In this document: positions 1-6,554 of the stretch, piece by piece | How positions within the stretch are numbered: position 1 is the first letter of the stretch | Layout of the letters: every line of letters begins with the position of its first letter | DNA from: Fidelibacterota bacterium | GTDB lineage: Bacteria; Fidelibacterota; UBA8477; JABMPR01 | Direction: 5' to 3' | Length of the DNA stretch: 7,275 nucleotides | Assembly (NCBI GenBank): GCA_030595455.1 | Contig: JAUVDF010000042.1 | Span: 1 to 7,275 of the forward strand | Program-made: the position numbers and the translations under genes | The notes under the pieces: model-generated | The model's input: only the letters and a program-made list of their open reading frames with translations | Told to the model about the DNA's origin: nothing | Databases searched by the model: none

Positions 1-506
1 GTTTCTTCACCAGCTCCACCAATCAGACGATCAATATTGGCGCGGACGGTTACCTTAGCTACGGAGTACAACTGAATACCATCCTTGGCAATAGCTGAAA
101 CCCGTGGAGTTTCAATCACCCTTGGATTCACACTCATTTTGACAGCATCCAATACATCACGACCAGCCAGATCAATGGCGGCTGCCCGCTTAAATTCCAG
201 GTCAATATTAGCCTTGTCAGCTGCAATTAGAGCCAAAACCACTTTATTCACATCCCCACCGGCCAGGAAGTGGGCTTCCAAAATATCAGTATCCATTTCC
301 AGCCCAGCTTTACGGGCACTCACTAACGAATTAATGATCAGGGGTGGTGGAATTCTCCGCAAACGCATACCAATCAGGGTCAACAAGCCGACGTAAACCT
401 GAGCAGCAGCGGCACTGATCCACAAGCCGATTGGGATGAAATAAGTAAATAGTACAAAGAAGGCTACGAGGCCAACTAGGATAAATAATAATGGTAGTGT
501 TTCCAC
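1..506 (-). CDS. floA: Flotillin-like protein FloA (UPF0365), N-terminal part, cut by the left window edge
   Basis: This is the N-terminal half of a flotillin-like scaffold protein that forms membrane microdomains; the 168 codons present compare with a usual length of about 330. I translated the minus strand from a GTG start. A hydrophobic segment covers roughly residues 4-24 and continues into the hallmark [16 protein letters not shown] (25-40). Then come [20 protein letters not shown] (47-66), [15 protein letters not shown] (76-90), [12 protein letters not shown] (111-122) and the SPFH-like stretch [20 protein letters not shown] (130-149). These are strongly conserved across the FloA/YqfA family. 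The GTG start is chosen because a strong GGAGG lies just upstream and the resulting N-terminus matches the family. It follows nfeD by about 20 bases, so the two are almost certainly co-transcribed. Family knowledge: FloA oligomerises at the inner membrane and is functionally paired with NfeD proteases. The C-terminal coiled-coil part lies outside the window. Confidence 0.95.
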   Translation of the reverse strand, partial: METLPLLFILVGLVAFFVLFTYFIPIGLWISAAAAQVYVGLLTLIGMRLRRIPPPLIINSLVSARKAGLEMDTDILEAHFLAGGDVNKVVLALIAADKANIDLEFKRAAAIDLAGRDVLDAVKMSVNPRVIETPRVSAIAKDGIQLYSVAKVTVRANIDRLIGGAGEE

Positions 507-510
507 AATT

Positions 511-515
511 CCTCC
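511..515 (-). promoter_or_regulatory. Shine-Dalgarno site of floA
   Basis: The minus strand reads CGGAGGAATTGTGG, so a GGAGG core stands 4 bases before the GTG. It is the strongest ribosome binding site in the window. It decides the non-ATG start of floA, because no ATG is available at the correct N-terminus. Confidence 0.7.
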
Positions 516-526
516 GAATTTATGTA

Positions 527-1864
527 TTAAGCTTTTTTGTCTACAACGATCCGATTCCCATCAATACGAATAATGGTAATCGCTGTATCTTTTTCAATGA
601 AATCACCCGAAGTGACAACATCCAAACGTTTACCCTCGATCAGGGCGGTTCCAGCAGGTCGCAAGAAGGTTAACGCAACCCCCTCTTTTCCTATAAAGGC
701 TTCAAGCCCAAGACTACCGCTATAGCCTTCAGCTTTGGTTTCACTTGTTTTCAAACTGATCTTTTGCCAGGCTTTCGATTTCAACATGCGTTTGATTAAT
801 AAACCCAGCCCAACAATTCCGCCAATAACCGCAATGGTTAAACCAACGAGCGCCGCATTAATGTCATCCGCTGTGGGAGCTTCAGGGATCAGCATGGCGA
901 ACATAGCATAGACCATGAGAATAATACCCAGGATTCCTACGACTCCGAACCCAGGGATCACAAAGGCTTCAACCACCAAGAGCACGATACCTCCCAGCAG
1001 GAATAATAGCTCCACCATACTGGCTAAATCGGCAATTACTGAGGTGGAAAAGAATAGAATCAGAGCTAGTAAACCAACTGTACCAGGAATTCCCCAGCCA
1101 GGACTTTGAATCTCGAAAATCAAACCCAGGAAGCCGAGGGTCATGAGCAGTGAGCTGACTATTGGATCAGTTAAAAAGCGGACAATGACTTCAGACCAGG
1201 TCGGTTCAACGCGATTTACATCCCGTTCTGTATATCCATAATGTTCTAATATTTCATCCAGTGAATTCATCTGGTAGTCGGCCATACCATACTTGAGGGC
1301 AGTCGTGGTCCTCAGGGTCAATAGCTTACCGGCCATAGCTCCTTCAATATCATCGATAAAGAGTGTATCACCCTCGCTTATCACTAAGGTATCGATATCA
1401 ATGCTTTCATCGACCATGGCCATAGCGATATTAGGATTTCTACCCTTGGACTCAGCCGTTGAAGCCATTTCTTCCCGCATATAGGATTGGGCTTTCTCAC
1501 CGGCTTTATTACTCTGTGCATCTACGACGGTGGTGGCACCCATGGTTGCCCCTGAACGCATAATAATCGTATCACAAGCCAGAGAAATCAATGAGCCGGC
1601 TGAGATTGCTTTAGTATTAATAAACGCAATTGTCTTAATGTCAGAATTAAGCAGGGCATTCTTCATCATGGTAGCGGCATCTACCCTGCCACCAAAAGTA
1701 TCGATATCAAGGATAATGAGGTCCCCACCCTCTACATTTAGTTGAGGAATCTGGCGTTCAAAGAAATAGGCGAGTCCCATATCAATGGTGCCTTTTACCT
1801 CTATCACATGGACCTGAGGAAAAAGCAAAATAGGCAGCAACATAAGCAGTAGTTTGCGACGCAT
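527..1864 (-). CDS. nfeD: NfeD long form (NfeD1b): membrane serine protease of the ClpP/SDH class
   Basis: A 445-residue membrane protease. A short signal-like hydrophobic stretch ([17 protein letters not shown]) is followed by a ClpP-class domain (about 18-215), a membrane domain with four or five helices (about 236-361) and a C-terminal OB-fold NfeD domain (about 385-445; [20 protein letters not shown], then DGNRIVV). By alignment from memory with Pyrococcus PH1510, the catalytic Ser is Ser88 in KAISAGS and the Lys is Lys124 in GEKAQS; both are present, with the conserved GRN downstream. The usual DTPGG reads DTFGG here, a variant I believe occurs in other bacterial NfeD1b proteins. The frame opens 11 codons further upstream at 1897, but I prefer the ATG at 1864: it has an AGGA at a 6-base distance and puts the positive charges directly before the hydrophobic core. 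The gene is followed by floA after about 20 bases. Family knowledge: archaeal NfeD cleaves the hydrophobic tail of its stomatin partner; the same role with FloA here is inferred. Confidence 0.95.
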   Translation of the reverse strand: MRRKLLLMLLPILLFPQVHVIEVKGTIDMGLAYFFERQIPQLNVEGGDLIILDIDTFGGRVDAATMMKNALLNSDIKTIAFINTKAISAGSLISLACDTIIMRSGATMGATTVVDAQSNKAGEKAQSYMREEMASTAESKGRNPNIAMAMVDESIDIDTLVISEGDTLFIDDIEGAMAGKLLTLRTTTALKYGMADYQMNSLDEILEHYGYTERDVNRVEPTWSEVIVRFLTDPIVSSLLMTLGFLGLIFEIQSPGWGIPGTVGLLALILFFSTSVIADLASMVELLFLLGGIVLLVVEAFVIPGFGVVGILGIILMVYAMFAMLIPEAPTADDINAALVGLTIAVIGGIVGLGLLIKRMLKSKAWQKISLKTSETKAEGYSGSLGLEAFIGKEGVALTFLRPAGTALIEGKRLDVVTSGDFIEKDTAITIIRIDGNRIVVDKKA

Positions 1865-1870
1865 GATTGA

Positions 1871-1874
1871 TCCT
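1871..1874 (-). promoter_or_regulatory. Shine-Dalgarno site of nfeD, deciding the internal start
   Basis: The minus strand reads ATAGGATCAATCATG, giving AGGA 6 bases before the ATG at 1864. The alternative ATG at 1897 has only an AT-rich sequence without purine core upstream. The site therefore argues for the shorter protein. Confidence 0.5.
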
Positions 1875-1919
1875 ATATAAATTGAATTTCGTAGCATTAT
1901 TTATTTTGAAAAGATAACC

Positions 1920-1949
1920 TTTAAATCATCAGTAAGAAATGGAAATCAA
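1920..1949 (-). promoter_or_regulatory. Weak candidate promoter for nfeD-floA
   Basis: In the 90-base gap between the DUF3108 gene and nfeD, the minus strand carries TTGATT and TTTAAA separated by 18 bases. Each matches four of six positions of the sigma-70 consensus. A transcript would start about 50 bases before nfeD. The region is AT-rich, so such matches are expected by chance. The gap is nevertheless larger than those inside the other gene blocks, which leaves room for a promoter. Confidence 0.2.
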
Positions 1950-1954
1950 GAGGC

Positions 1955-2635
1955 TTAATCTTCCGCCAGGCGCATCACTACATCACCATATTTAGTATCG
2001 ATCTCGATCTTAACCGGAATATGGGGAAGGGCTTTAGAAAGGAGTAACGAGAGTTGGATTCGATTTTCCCTGGATTTCCGGCTACTACTTAAGGGAATCA
2101 GGTGCCACCCCTCAATTGAGAATGGTTTGAACAAAGAAGGTCCGGATGCTTTTTCCACGACTAAACTCAATATCCCATAGCCACGCCCATCCCATAAGGG
2201 ATAGTGCAGTGTGTCACCATGCTTTAATTGAGTATGAGAAAGCTCATAAAGCAGGCTGGGTACATCTCTTAAGCCCTGAGCTTTTATTAGCTTATTTTTT
2301 CCATTAATCTCCACTCTACCGCTATCGCCAAATACAACCTCGTAATTTCTGTGAAACGATCCTTCATGAATGGCTTTAGTATGATTCTGGAGACGTCCAG
2401 CCTCAATATCATAAACACTCCGGATTGAATCGGAGAGCGTCCATAGATTTGACAACCAGGGCGAGGAATAAATATTGAGTTCGCCAGTGAGTATCTCATT
2501 TTCCACTTGGTAGCTTAATTTTGCGTGCCCGGCATAAATCATCCCATATTTAACTCTAAACGAATAATCTTGCCCAACACCTTCTGCTGCGATGAAGAAA
2601 CAAGTCATTAGAATTACATAAATACGCATTTTCAT
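1955..2635 (-). CDS. DUF3108 family exported protein of unknown function
   Basis: A 226-residue protein with an N-terminal signal peptide (charged MKMR, hydrophobic core to about residue 17, likely cleavage near GVGQ/DYS at 22-23), so it should act in the periplasm. It has the layout I know from DUF3108 proteins: an opening strand FRVKYGMIYAGHAKLSY (26-42), a middle segment LRDVPSLLYELSHTQLKHGD (122-141) followed by PLWDGR (146-151), and a C-terminal strand PVKIEIDTKYGDVVMRL (207-223). The biochemical function of this family is not established. The length fits a complete gene. Two ATGs (codons 1 and 3) could start it, and neither has a good ribosome binding site. It lies upstream of nfeD on the same strand with a gap of about 90 bases, so it may or may not share a transcript with nfeD-floA. 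Family assignment is by motif memory and is less certain than for the neighbours. Confidence 0.8.
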   Translation of the reverse strand: MKMRIYVILMTCFFIAAEGVGQDYSFRVKYGMIYAGHAKLSYQVENEILTGELNIYSSPWLSNLWTLSDSIRSVYDIEAGRLQNHTKAIHEGSFHRNYEVVFGDSGRVEINGKNKLIKAQGLRDVPSLLYELSHTQLKHGDTLHYPLWDGRGYGILSLVVEKASGPSLFKPFSIEGWHLIPLSSSRKSRENRIQLSLLLSKALPHIPVKIEIDTKYGDVVMRLAED

Positions 2636-2715
2636 TATATCAGAAACTATCCAGCATAGCTAACACACTCAAGCTTTTTGTCTATTCATTCATATGGGGG
2701 AAATTAAATTGAATC
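2636..2715. promoter_or_regulatory. Divergent intergenic region between the DUF3108 gene and the GtrA-family gene
   Basis: These 80 bases must hold the start signals for two genes that point away from each other. On the minus strand TTGAGT (2667-2672) and TAGTTT (2644-2649) are 17 bases apart, a weak sigma-70-like pair. A start about 7 bases downstream would fall almost on the DUF3108 start codon, giving a nearly leaderless message, which would fit its missing Shine-Dalgarno site. On the plus strand I see no convincing promoter; a GGGGG run at 2696-2700 lies 15 bases before the gtrA ATG, too far for a normal ribosome binding site. The role of the region follows from gene layout; the boxes are weak. 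Confidence 0.35.
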
Positions 2716-3129
2716 ATGGCTATCAAGCTCCCAAAACGATTTATCACATTTACCCTGGTTGGTATATCAGGTATATTTGTCAATAATTTGATTCTATTCT
2801 ACGCAAAGGAATACCTCTATGTTCCGCTGGCTATAGCTTCACTGATTGCCATTCAGGTCGCTATAATCAATAACTTTATCTGGAATCATCGGTTTACCTG
2901 GACTGATCGGGAGATGAAGGGCTTCAACGCCATCCGTACGGGCTTAATTAAGTTCACCATGGTCAGTTGGATTGCTGGTGGATTAAATTGGGTTATCCTG
3001 CTGCTGTTGACTCATTTTGCAGGTTTACACTACATAGTGGCAAACCTGATTGCAATTTTTATTGCATCTATTTTGAATTATTTTTTAAACGATCTCTGGA
3101 CTTTTCGAAACAAGGCGAGTAGTATTTAA
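2716..3129 (+). CDS. GtrA family small membrane protein (putative polyprenyl-phosphate sugar flippase)
   Basis: A 137-residue protein with four predicted membrane helices (about 10-29, 36-54, 78-99 and 104-124). The GtrA pattern is clear: RFITFTLVGISGIFVNNLIL (8-27), NNFIWNHRFTW (52-62) at the end of helix 2, and NYFLNDLWTF (121-130) at the end of helix 4. The two halves resemble each other, which fits the family's two-fold layout. Family knowledge: GtrA proteins are thought to flip undecaprenyl-phosphate-linked sugars across the inner membrane, usually beside or fused to a family 2 glycosyltransferase. No such partner is in the window, so the substrate cannot be named. The start is the first ATG after an in-frame TGA at 2710. 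The ribosome binding site is poor. It is the only plus-strand gene and converges on the msbA-like gene, ending 12 bases from it. Confidence 0.9.
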   Translation: MAIKLPKRFITFTLVGISGIFVNNLILFYAKEYLYVPLAIASLIAIQVAIINNFIWNHRFTWTDREMKGFNAIRTGLIKFTMVSWIAGGLNWVILLLLTHFAGLHYIVANLIAIFIASILNYFLNDLWTFRNKASSI

Positions 3130-3141
3130 ATCAGAATTCTT

Positions 3142-4965
3142 TCAGCGCTTATCAGCAAACTGCAGTTTATATAGCTTTTCATAAAGACCACCAGCACTAC
3201 TTAAGGTTTCATGATTACCCTGCTCAACAATTTCACCATGATCCATTACTAGAATTTTATCCGCATTCAAAATAGTTGATAGGCGATGGGCGATAACAAT
3301 GACCGTCCGGCCTTTCATCAGGGTATCAATTGCCGATTGAACTGCTTGCTCAGAGGCCGTATCCAGAGCGGATGTGGCTTCATCCAGAATTAATATTGCC
3401 GGATCTTTGAGCAATGCGCGGGCAATGGCTATCCGTTGTTTCTGTCCACCGGATAAGCGCGCACCATGTTCACCCAGAATCGTTCCATACTGGTCTTCCA
3501 ATTCCATAATAAACTCATGGGCATTGGCTTTTTTCGCAGCAGCTTCGACTAAAGCTGGTTCGCTTTCCATCCCGTAGCTGATGTTATTGTAGACTGTATC
3601 ATTGAAGAGAATCGTCTCTTGTGATACAATTCCAATTTGGCTACGCATACTGGAGCGCGTTAAATCACGGATATCATGTCCATCAATGCTAATTTTTCCA
3701 GAGTTTATATCATGGAATCGAGGAATCAGGTCTACTACAGTTGTCTTACCTGCTCCACTTGGTCCCACAAGCGCGACAACTTCCCCTTTCCTGATGGTCG
3801 TATCTAAATTTTTAATCGCCTGCATTTCTGAATTGTCGTAAGCAAAACTGACGGCTTCAAAACGAATCTCTTTTTCAAAAGCATTTAATGCATGACTATC
3901 ACTCTGATCCTTGATTGCTGGCTCAATGTCAAGAATTTCAAACACTCGCCCACCGGCAGCTACACCTGTTTGAATACTAATATTAACTTTAGCCAGATTT
4001 CGGATGGGTTGGTAAGTAGCAAAAAGGATTACAATAAACCGTAAGAAATCAGCGCTACTGATGGTCTTATGCTCTAATACTTGCACCCCACCCAACCAGA
4101 GTAAAATAACAGCCATGGACACACCAAGCATTTCAGTAACCGGCAGAGAGAGACTCTGCAGCTTGATCTGCCTAAACATAAGTTTAAAGAGTTTCTGGGC
4201 TTCGCCACCAAACTGCTTTTGCTCATTCTCTTCATTAACAAACGCCTTGATAATTCTAATACCCCTGATCAACTCTGAAAAGCGAGACGTGATCTCCCCC
4301 AGTTGAGCTTGAACCCGAATTACCTTTCGACGCAGACTCTTGCTGATTGCGTAGATAAATAACGAAGTCAGTGGAATTATAAGAATTGAAATAAGCGTCA
4401 GTTTCCAGTTAATAATGAACAACAGGGTCAAATATGCCACAATGTATAGAGGCTCTACTACCAACGGTCGGAAAGTGGTGGCCAAAGCTGCATTAACCTT
4501 TAAAACATCATTCATGACCAGAGAAATAAGATCACCACTCCTCCGGGCTTGAAAAAAGCTTAAAGGTTGCATTAAAAAGTGCTGGTACAAACGTGATCGT
4601 AAATCCTGAACGACTTTAGCTTGAACGTAGCCTGTAAATAAGGCATTACCATAGTAGGCAAGTGATTTGATCAGGTAACTGACCAGGATAACCATGCCCA
4701 GGGTAGCTAATGCATCAAGCTGTGACCCTGAAAAGAAATACTCGCTGGTAAGCTGCTTAATTCTATCATTTAGAGTAAAGCCCTGGGTTAAGGTATCGAC
4801 TGGACCCGACGCCTGCTCCTCAGGATTCGCGAATATTGTCGTAATAAATGAGGCTGAGAGCCAAAGTGTAAGCGAATGGAAGAAGACATTGACGATGGAA
4901 AATCCCACCCCCGCTGTAATCTGGGTCCAATAGGGCTTAATTAACTTTAGTAGCCTAAAATACAT
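3142..4965 (-). CDS. msbA: MsbA-like ABC exporter, fused membrane and ATPase domains (probable lipid A flippase)
   Basis: A 607-residue half-transporter that should act as a homodimer in the inner membrane. Six helices (about 15-38, 85-107, 164-186, 188-209, 273-296, 303-325) are followed by one nucleotide-binding domain. That domain has an aromatic A-loop Tyr376, Walker A GPSGAGKTT (401-409), Q-loop Gln449, signature LSGGQ (504-508), Walker B ILILDE (524-529, catalytic Glu529), D-loop SALD (532-535) and switch His560. All ATPase residues are intact. The loop between helices 1 and 2 is about 45 residues, longer than in E. coli MsbA but, as I recall, common in Bacteroidetes homologues. Sequence alone does not separate lipid flippases from multidrug exporters of this type. 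Its place downstream of lpxL favours export of lipid A or a related lipid. It starts 7 bases after tsaC and is probably the last gene of the operon. Confidence 0.9.
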   Translation of the reverse strand: MYFRLLKLIKPYWTQITAGVGFSIVNVFFHSLTLWLSASFITTIFANPEEQASGPVDTLTQGFTLNDRIKQLTSEYFFSGSQLDALATLGMVILVSYLIKSLAYYGNALFTGYVQAKVVQDLRSRLYQHFLMQPLSFFQARRSGDLISLVMNDVLKVNAALATTFRPLVVEPLYIVAYLTLLFIINWKLTLISILIIPLTSLFIYAISKSLRRKVIRVQAQLGEITSRFSELIRGIRIIKAFVNEENEQKQFGGEAQKLFKLMFRQIKLQSLSLPVTEMLGVSMAVILLWLGGVQVLEHKTISSADFLRFIVILFATYQPIRNLAKVNISIQTGVAAGGRVFEILDIEPAIKDQSDSHALNAFEKEIRFEAVSFAYDNSEMQAIKNLDTTIRKGEVVALVGPSGAGKTTVVDLIPRFHDINSGKISIDGHDIRDLTRSSMRSQIGIVSQETILFNDTVYNNISYGMESEPALVEAAAKKANAHEFIMELEDQYGTILGEHGARLSGGQKQRIAIARALLKDPAILILDEATSALDTASEQAVQSAIDTLMKGRTVIVIAHRLSTILNADKILVMDHGEIVEQGNHETLSSAGGLYEKLYKLQFADKR

Positions 4966-4969
4966 ACTG

Positions 4970-4974
4970 CCCTT
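4970..4974 (-). promoter_or_regulatory. Shine-Dalgarno site of msbA overlapping the tsaC stop codon
   Basis: The minus strand reads CTAAGGGCAGTATG. The AAGGG core shares two bases with the TAA stop of the upstream gene and lies 4 bases before the msbA ATG. Ribosomes ending tsaC would sit on the msbA start site, which suggests translational coupling. Confidence 0.45.
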
Positions 4975-5596
4975 AGTTTATAAAATCTTCTATAACTTGG
5001 CGAGGAATTTCACCTTCACGTAATATTTTAAAAGGAGTTGTGCTCAGGTCAATAACGGTACTCCCCAGTGAGCCTTCTAACTTACCCACATTTAACATCA
5101 AGGAAACTTCGTCCTTAAAATAGGCTTTAACCTCAGGAAATGAAGTAGCCGGTGATTGCCCAGCTGGATTAACACTGGTGGTGGTAATCGGTTCACCAAA
5201 CAAGGTTGGCAATTGGGTTGAAATCTCATCCCCGGGAACCCTGAAACCAATCGTACCTTCTGCCGAATATAGCTGTTTAGCAAAGGGATACTCACTCTTA
5301 CAAATAACGGTAAGGGGTCCTGGTAGGAATTTGTTTATCAAGCGCCTAGCCTGATCATCTATACCTTCAGCAAGCTCTAAAAGCTGAGTTACTGAACCAA
5401 GTAGAACAGAGACTGCTGTCCCTTTACGAGACTTCATCTTATATAGTTTGGCAACGGCACTCTTAGAGCAAGCGTTCACTCCCAGGCCATATAGCGTATC
5501 AGTTGGATACACAATCACTTGATCTTCATCTAAAGCGTTTATGAGTTGTTCAACGGTGGCATTTGATAAATGCCTTTTTACATCTGATTTTATCAT
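4973..5596 (-). CDS. tsaC: Threonylcarbamoyl-AMP synthase, YrdC/Sua5/TsaC family
   Basis: A 207-residue single-domain YrdC protein. The family makes threonylcarbamoyl-AMP from threonine, bicarbonate and ATP, the first step of the t6A modification at position 37 of ANN-decoding tRNAs. Visible motifs are PTDTLYGLG (31-39), the Lys-x-Arg of MKSRKG (54-59), LPGPLT (91-96), GFRVP (117-121), SVNPAG (141-146), STVIDL (179-184) and LREG (192-195). It is the short form without the C-terminal Sua5 domain. Two small deviations from the usual pattern are visible: the loop after Lys-x-Arg lacks the common Pro before the next strand (GTAVSVLL), and the usual Ser-Ala-Asn is Ser-Val-Asn. Neither clearly argues against activity. 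The ATG overlaps the lpxL stop as ATGA, and msbA follows after 7 bases, so the gene is locked inside an envelope operon although its role is cytoplasmic tRNA modification. Confidence 0.93.
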   Translation of the reverse strand: MIKSDVKRHLSNATVEQLINALDEDQVIVYPTDTLYGLGVNACSKSAVAKLYKMKSRKGTAVSVLLGSVTQLLELAEGIDDQARRLINKFLPGPLTVICKSEYPFAKQLYSAEGTIGFRVPGDEISTQLPTLFGEPITTTSVNPAGQSPATSFPEVKAYFKDEVSLMLNVGKLEGSLGSTVIDLSTTPFKILREGEIPRQVIEDFIN

Positions 5597-6537
5597 AATT
5601 TTCGGGCTGCTCTTGCTTCCTGCTGATCGATATCACGCCAGCGTTTGTGAAACCAGAAATACTGTTCAGGGTATTTTCGGACTTCAGTTTCAAGCTTAGT
5701 AGTTAATGCTTGAGTAATATCACGAACCCACTCATTGGTCAGTTTTTGAGGGATTTCGTAAGGGACTTCTTCAATCTTAATTTTGTAGCGACCACGATGC
5801 TGCGTACTGGAAAGAAATACAAGTTTTGGTTTCACCCGGTACGTAAGTACAGCTGCTCCCTTGGGAGTAGACGAAGGGATACCAAAATAATCCACTTGAA
5901 TACCTCTTTTGCCTTTGTATTGGTCGCCTACCACAGCTAGACCGGTATAGCGCTCAATAGCATCTTCAAAAGCGGGCATACCTGCCCAGGAATTAATTAA
6001 TTTCAGATGGTGATATTCACGAATCCAGGTCAGGAACCAGTTCACCATCGGGTTTTTTTGAATACGGTAAATTGAGGCAGTTCCAGGACCTATTCCGCCA
6101 ACATAACGACCTGCCATTTCCCATGATCCGAAATGACCAGTAAAATAAAGGATGGGTTCTTTAGCTTTCTGGGCGTCCATAATATACTGTTCTACACCTG
6201 GAGCATCTACAATACTGCGCACCTTTTGCTTGCTAAGCATCCAGAGTTTCAGAGTGGAAATAAAGCCCTCTCCCCAGTGTAAATAGCAAGCTTTTACCAT
6301 ATCCTCAAATTCTTGGGTTGATAGATCTGGAAAGGCTCTATGAATATTGCGCTCAACGGTTGATTTCCGTTTTGTGAACAGATGAAATGCCACCCATCCC
6401 AGACCGCGACCAAAACGCCAGGAAAGGGACCAGGGTAGTATAAAAAGAATGATATTGAAAAAAGTTAATGCCAGAAACTCTAAGGAATATCTGAGGTAAG
6501 CAAGTGGACTCACTTTTTCACTTATTGGTGCAGTCAT
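5593..6537 (-). CDS. lpxL: Lipid A biosynthesis acyltransferase, LpxL/HtrB family
   Basis: A 314-residue member of the LpxL/LpxM acyltransferase family, which adds secondary acyl chains to the lipid A precursor at the inner face of the cytoplasmic membrane. A single N-terminal helix (about 22-39) anchors it. The catalytic HX4E motif is HFGSWE (His135, Glu140), preceded by PILYFTG. Further family features are the conserved DQ (205-206), VDYFGIPSSTPKGAA (215-229) and the C-terminal YFWFHKRW (293-300). Length matches the family. An in-frame TAG lies five codons upstream, so the ATG at 6537 is the first possible ATG; the ribosome binding site is weak. It starts 17 bases after rseP and its stop overlaps the tsaC start. 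Which acyl position and chain it uses cannot be read from the sequence, and related family members acylate other glycolipids such as phosphatidylinositol mannosides. Confidence 0.93.
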   Translation of the reverse strand: MTAPISEKVSPLAYLRYSLEFLALTFFNIILFILPWSLSWRFGRGLGWVAFHLFTKRKSTVERNIHRAFPDLSTQEFEDMVKACYLHWGEGFISTLKLWMLSKQKVRSIVDAPGVEQYIMDAQKAKEPILYFTGHFGSWEMAGRYVGGIGPGTASIYRIQKNPMVNWFLTWIREYHHLKLINSWAGMPAFEDAIERYTGLAVVGDQYKGKRGIQVDYFGIPSSTPKGAAVLTYRVKPKLVFLSSTQHRGRYKIKIEEVPYEIPQKLTNEWVRDITQALTTKLETEVRKYPEQYFWFHKRWRDIDQQEARAARKL

Positions 6538-6554
6538 ATTAACACTTAGCTAGG

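Noticed and set aside
85..396. Open frame on the plus strand opposite floA (103 codons)
   Set aside because: It lies fully antisense to the strongly conserved FloA frame, has no ribosome binding site, and its low-complexity Ser/Arg/Ala-rich product resembles no family. It is a shadow frame.
1940..1960. Possible small hairpin at the end of the DUF3108 gene (GATTAAG-CCT-CTTGATT on the minus strand)
   Set aside because: The stem is only seven pairs with two G-T wobbles, is AT-rich and has no proper T run downstream, so it does not support a terminator.
2287..2499. Second minus-strand open frame inside the DUF3108 gene (70 codons)
   Set aside because: It is out of frame with a coherent 226-residue protein that has a signal peptide and family motifs. 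There is no independent evidence for it.
2594..2635. Possible lipoprotein signal (Cys12) in the DUF3108 protein
   Set aside because: The residues before Cys12 are LMT, which do not fit a lipobox (Gly, Ala or Ser expected just before Cys), and the hydrophobic core continues past the Cys. An ordinary signal peptide fits better.
3157..3168. Perfect 12-base palindrome AAACTGCAGTTT
   Set aside because: It lies within the 3' coding end of msbA, has no loop to form a useful hairpin and no T run after it. It is too short and AT-flanked to call a terminator or an operator.
5710..5940. Open frame on the plus strand inside lpxL (76 codons)
   Set aside because: The opposite strand carries conserved LpxL motifs over this whole range. 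No start signals or family resemblance support the plus-strand frame.
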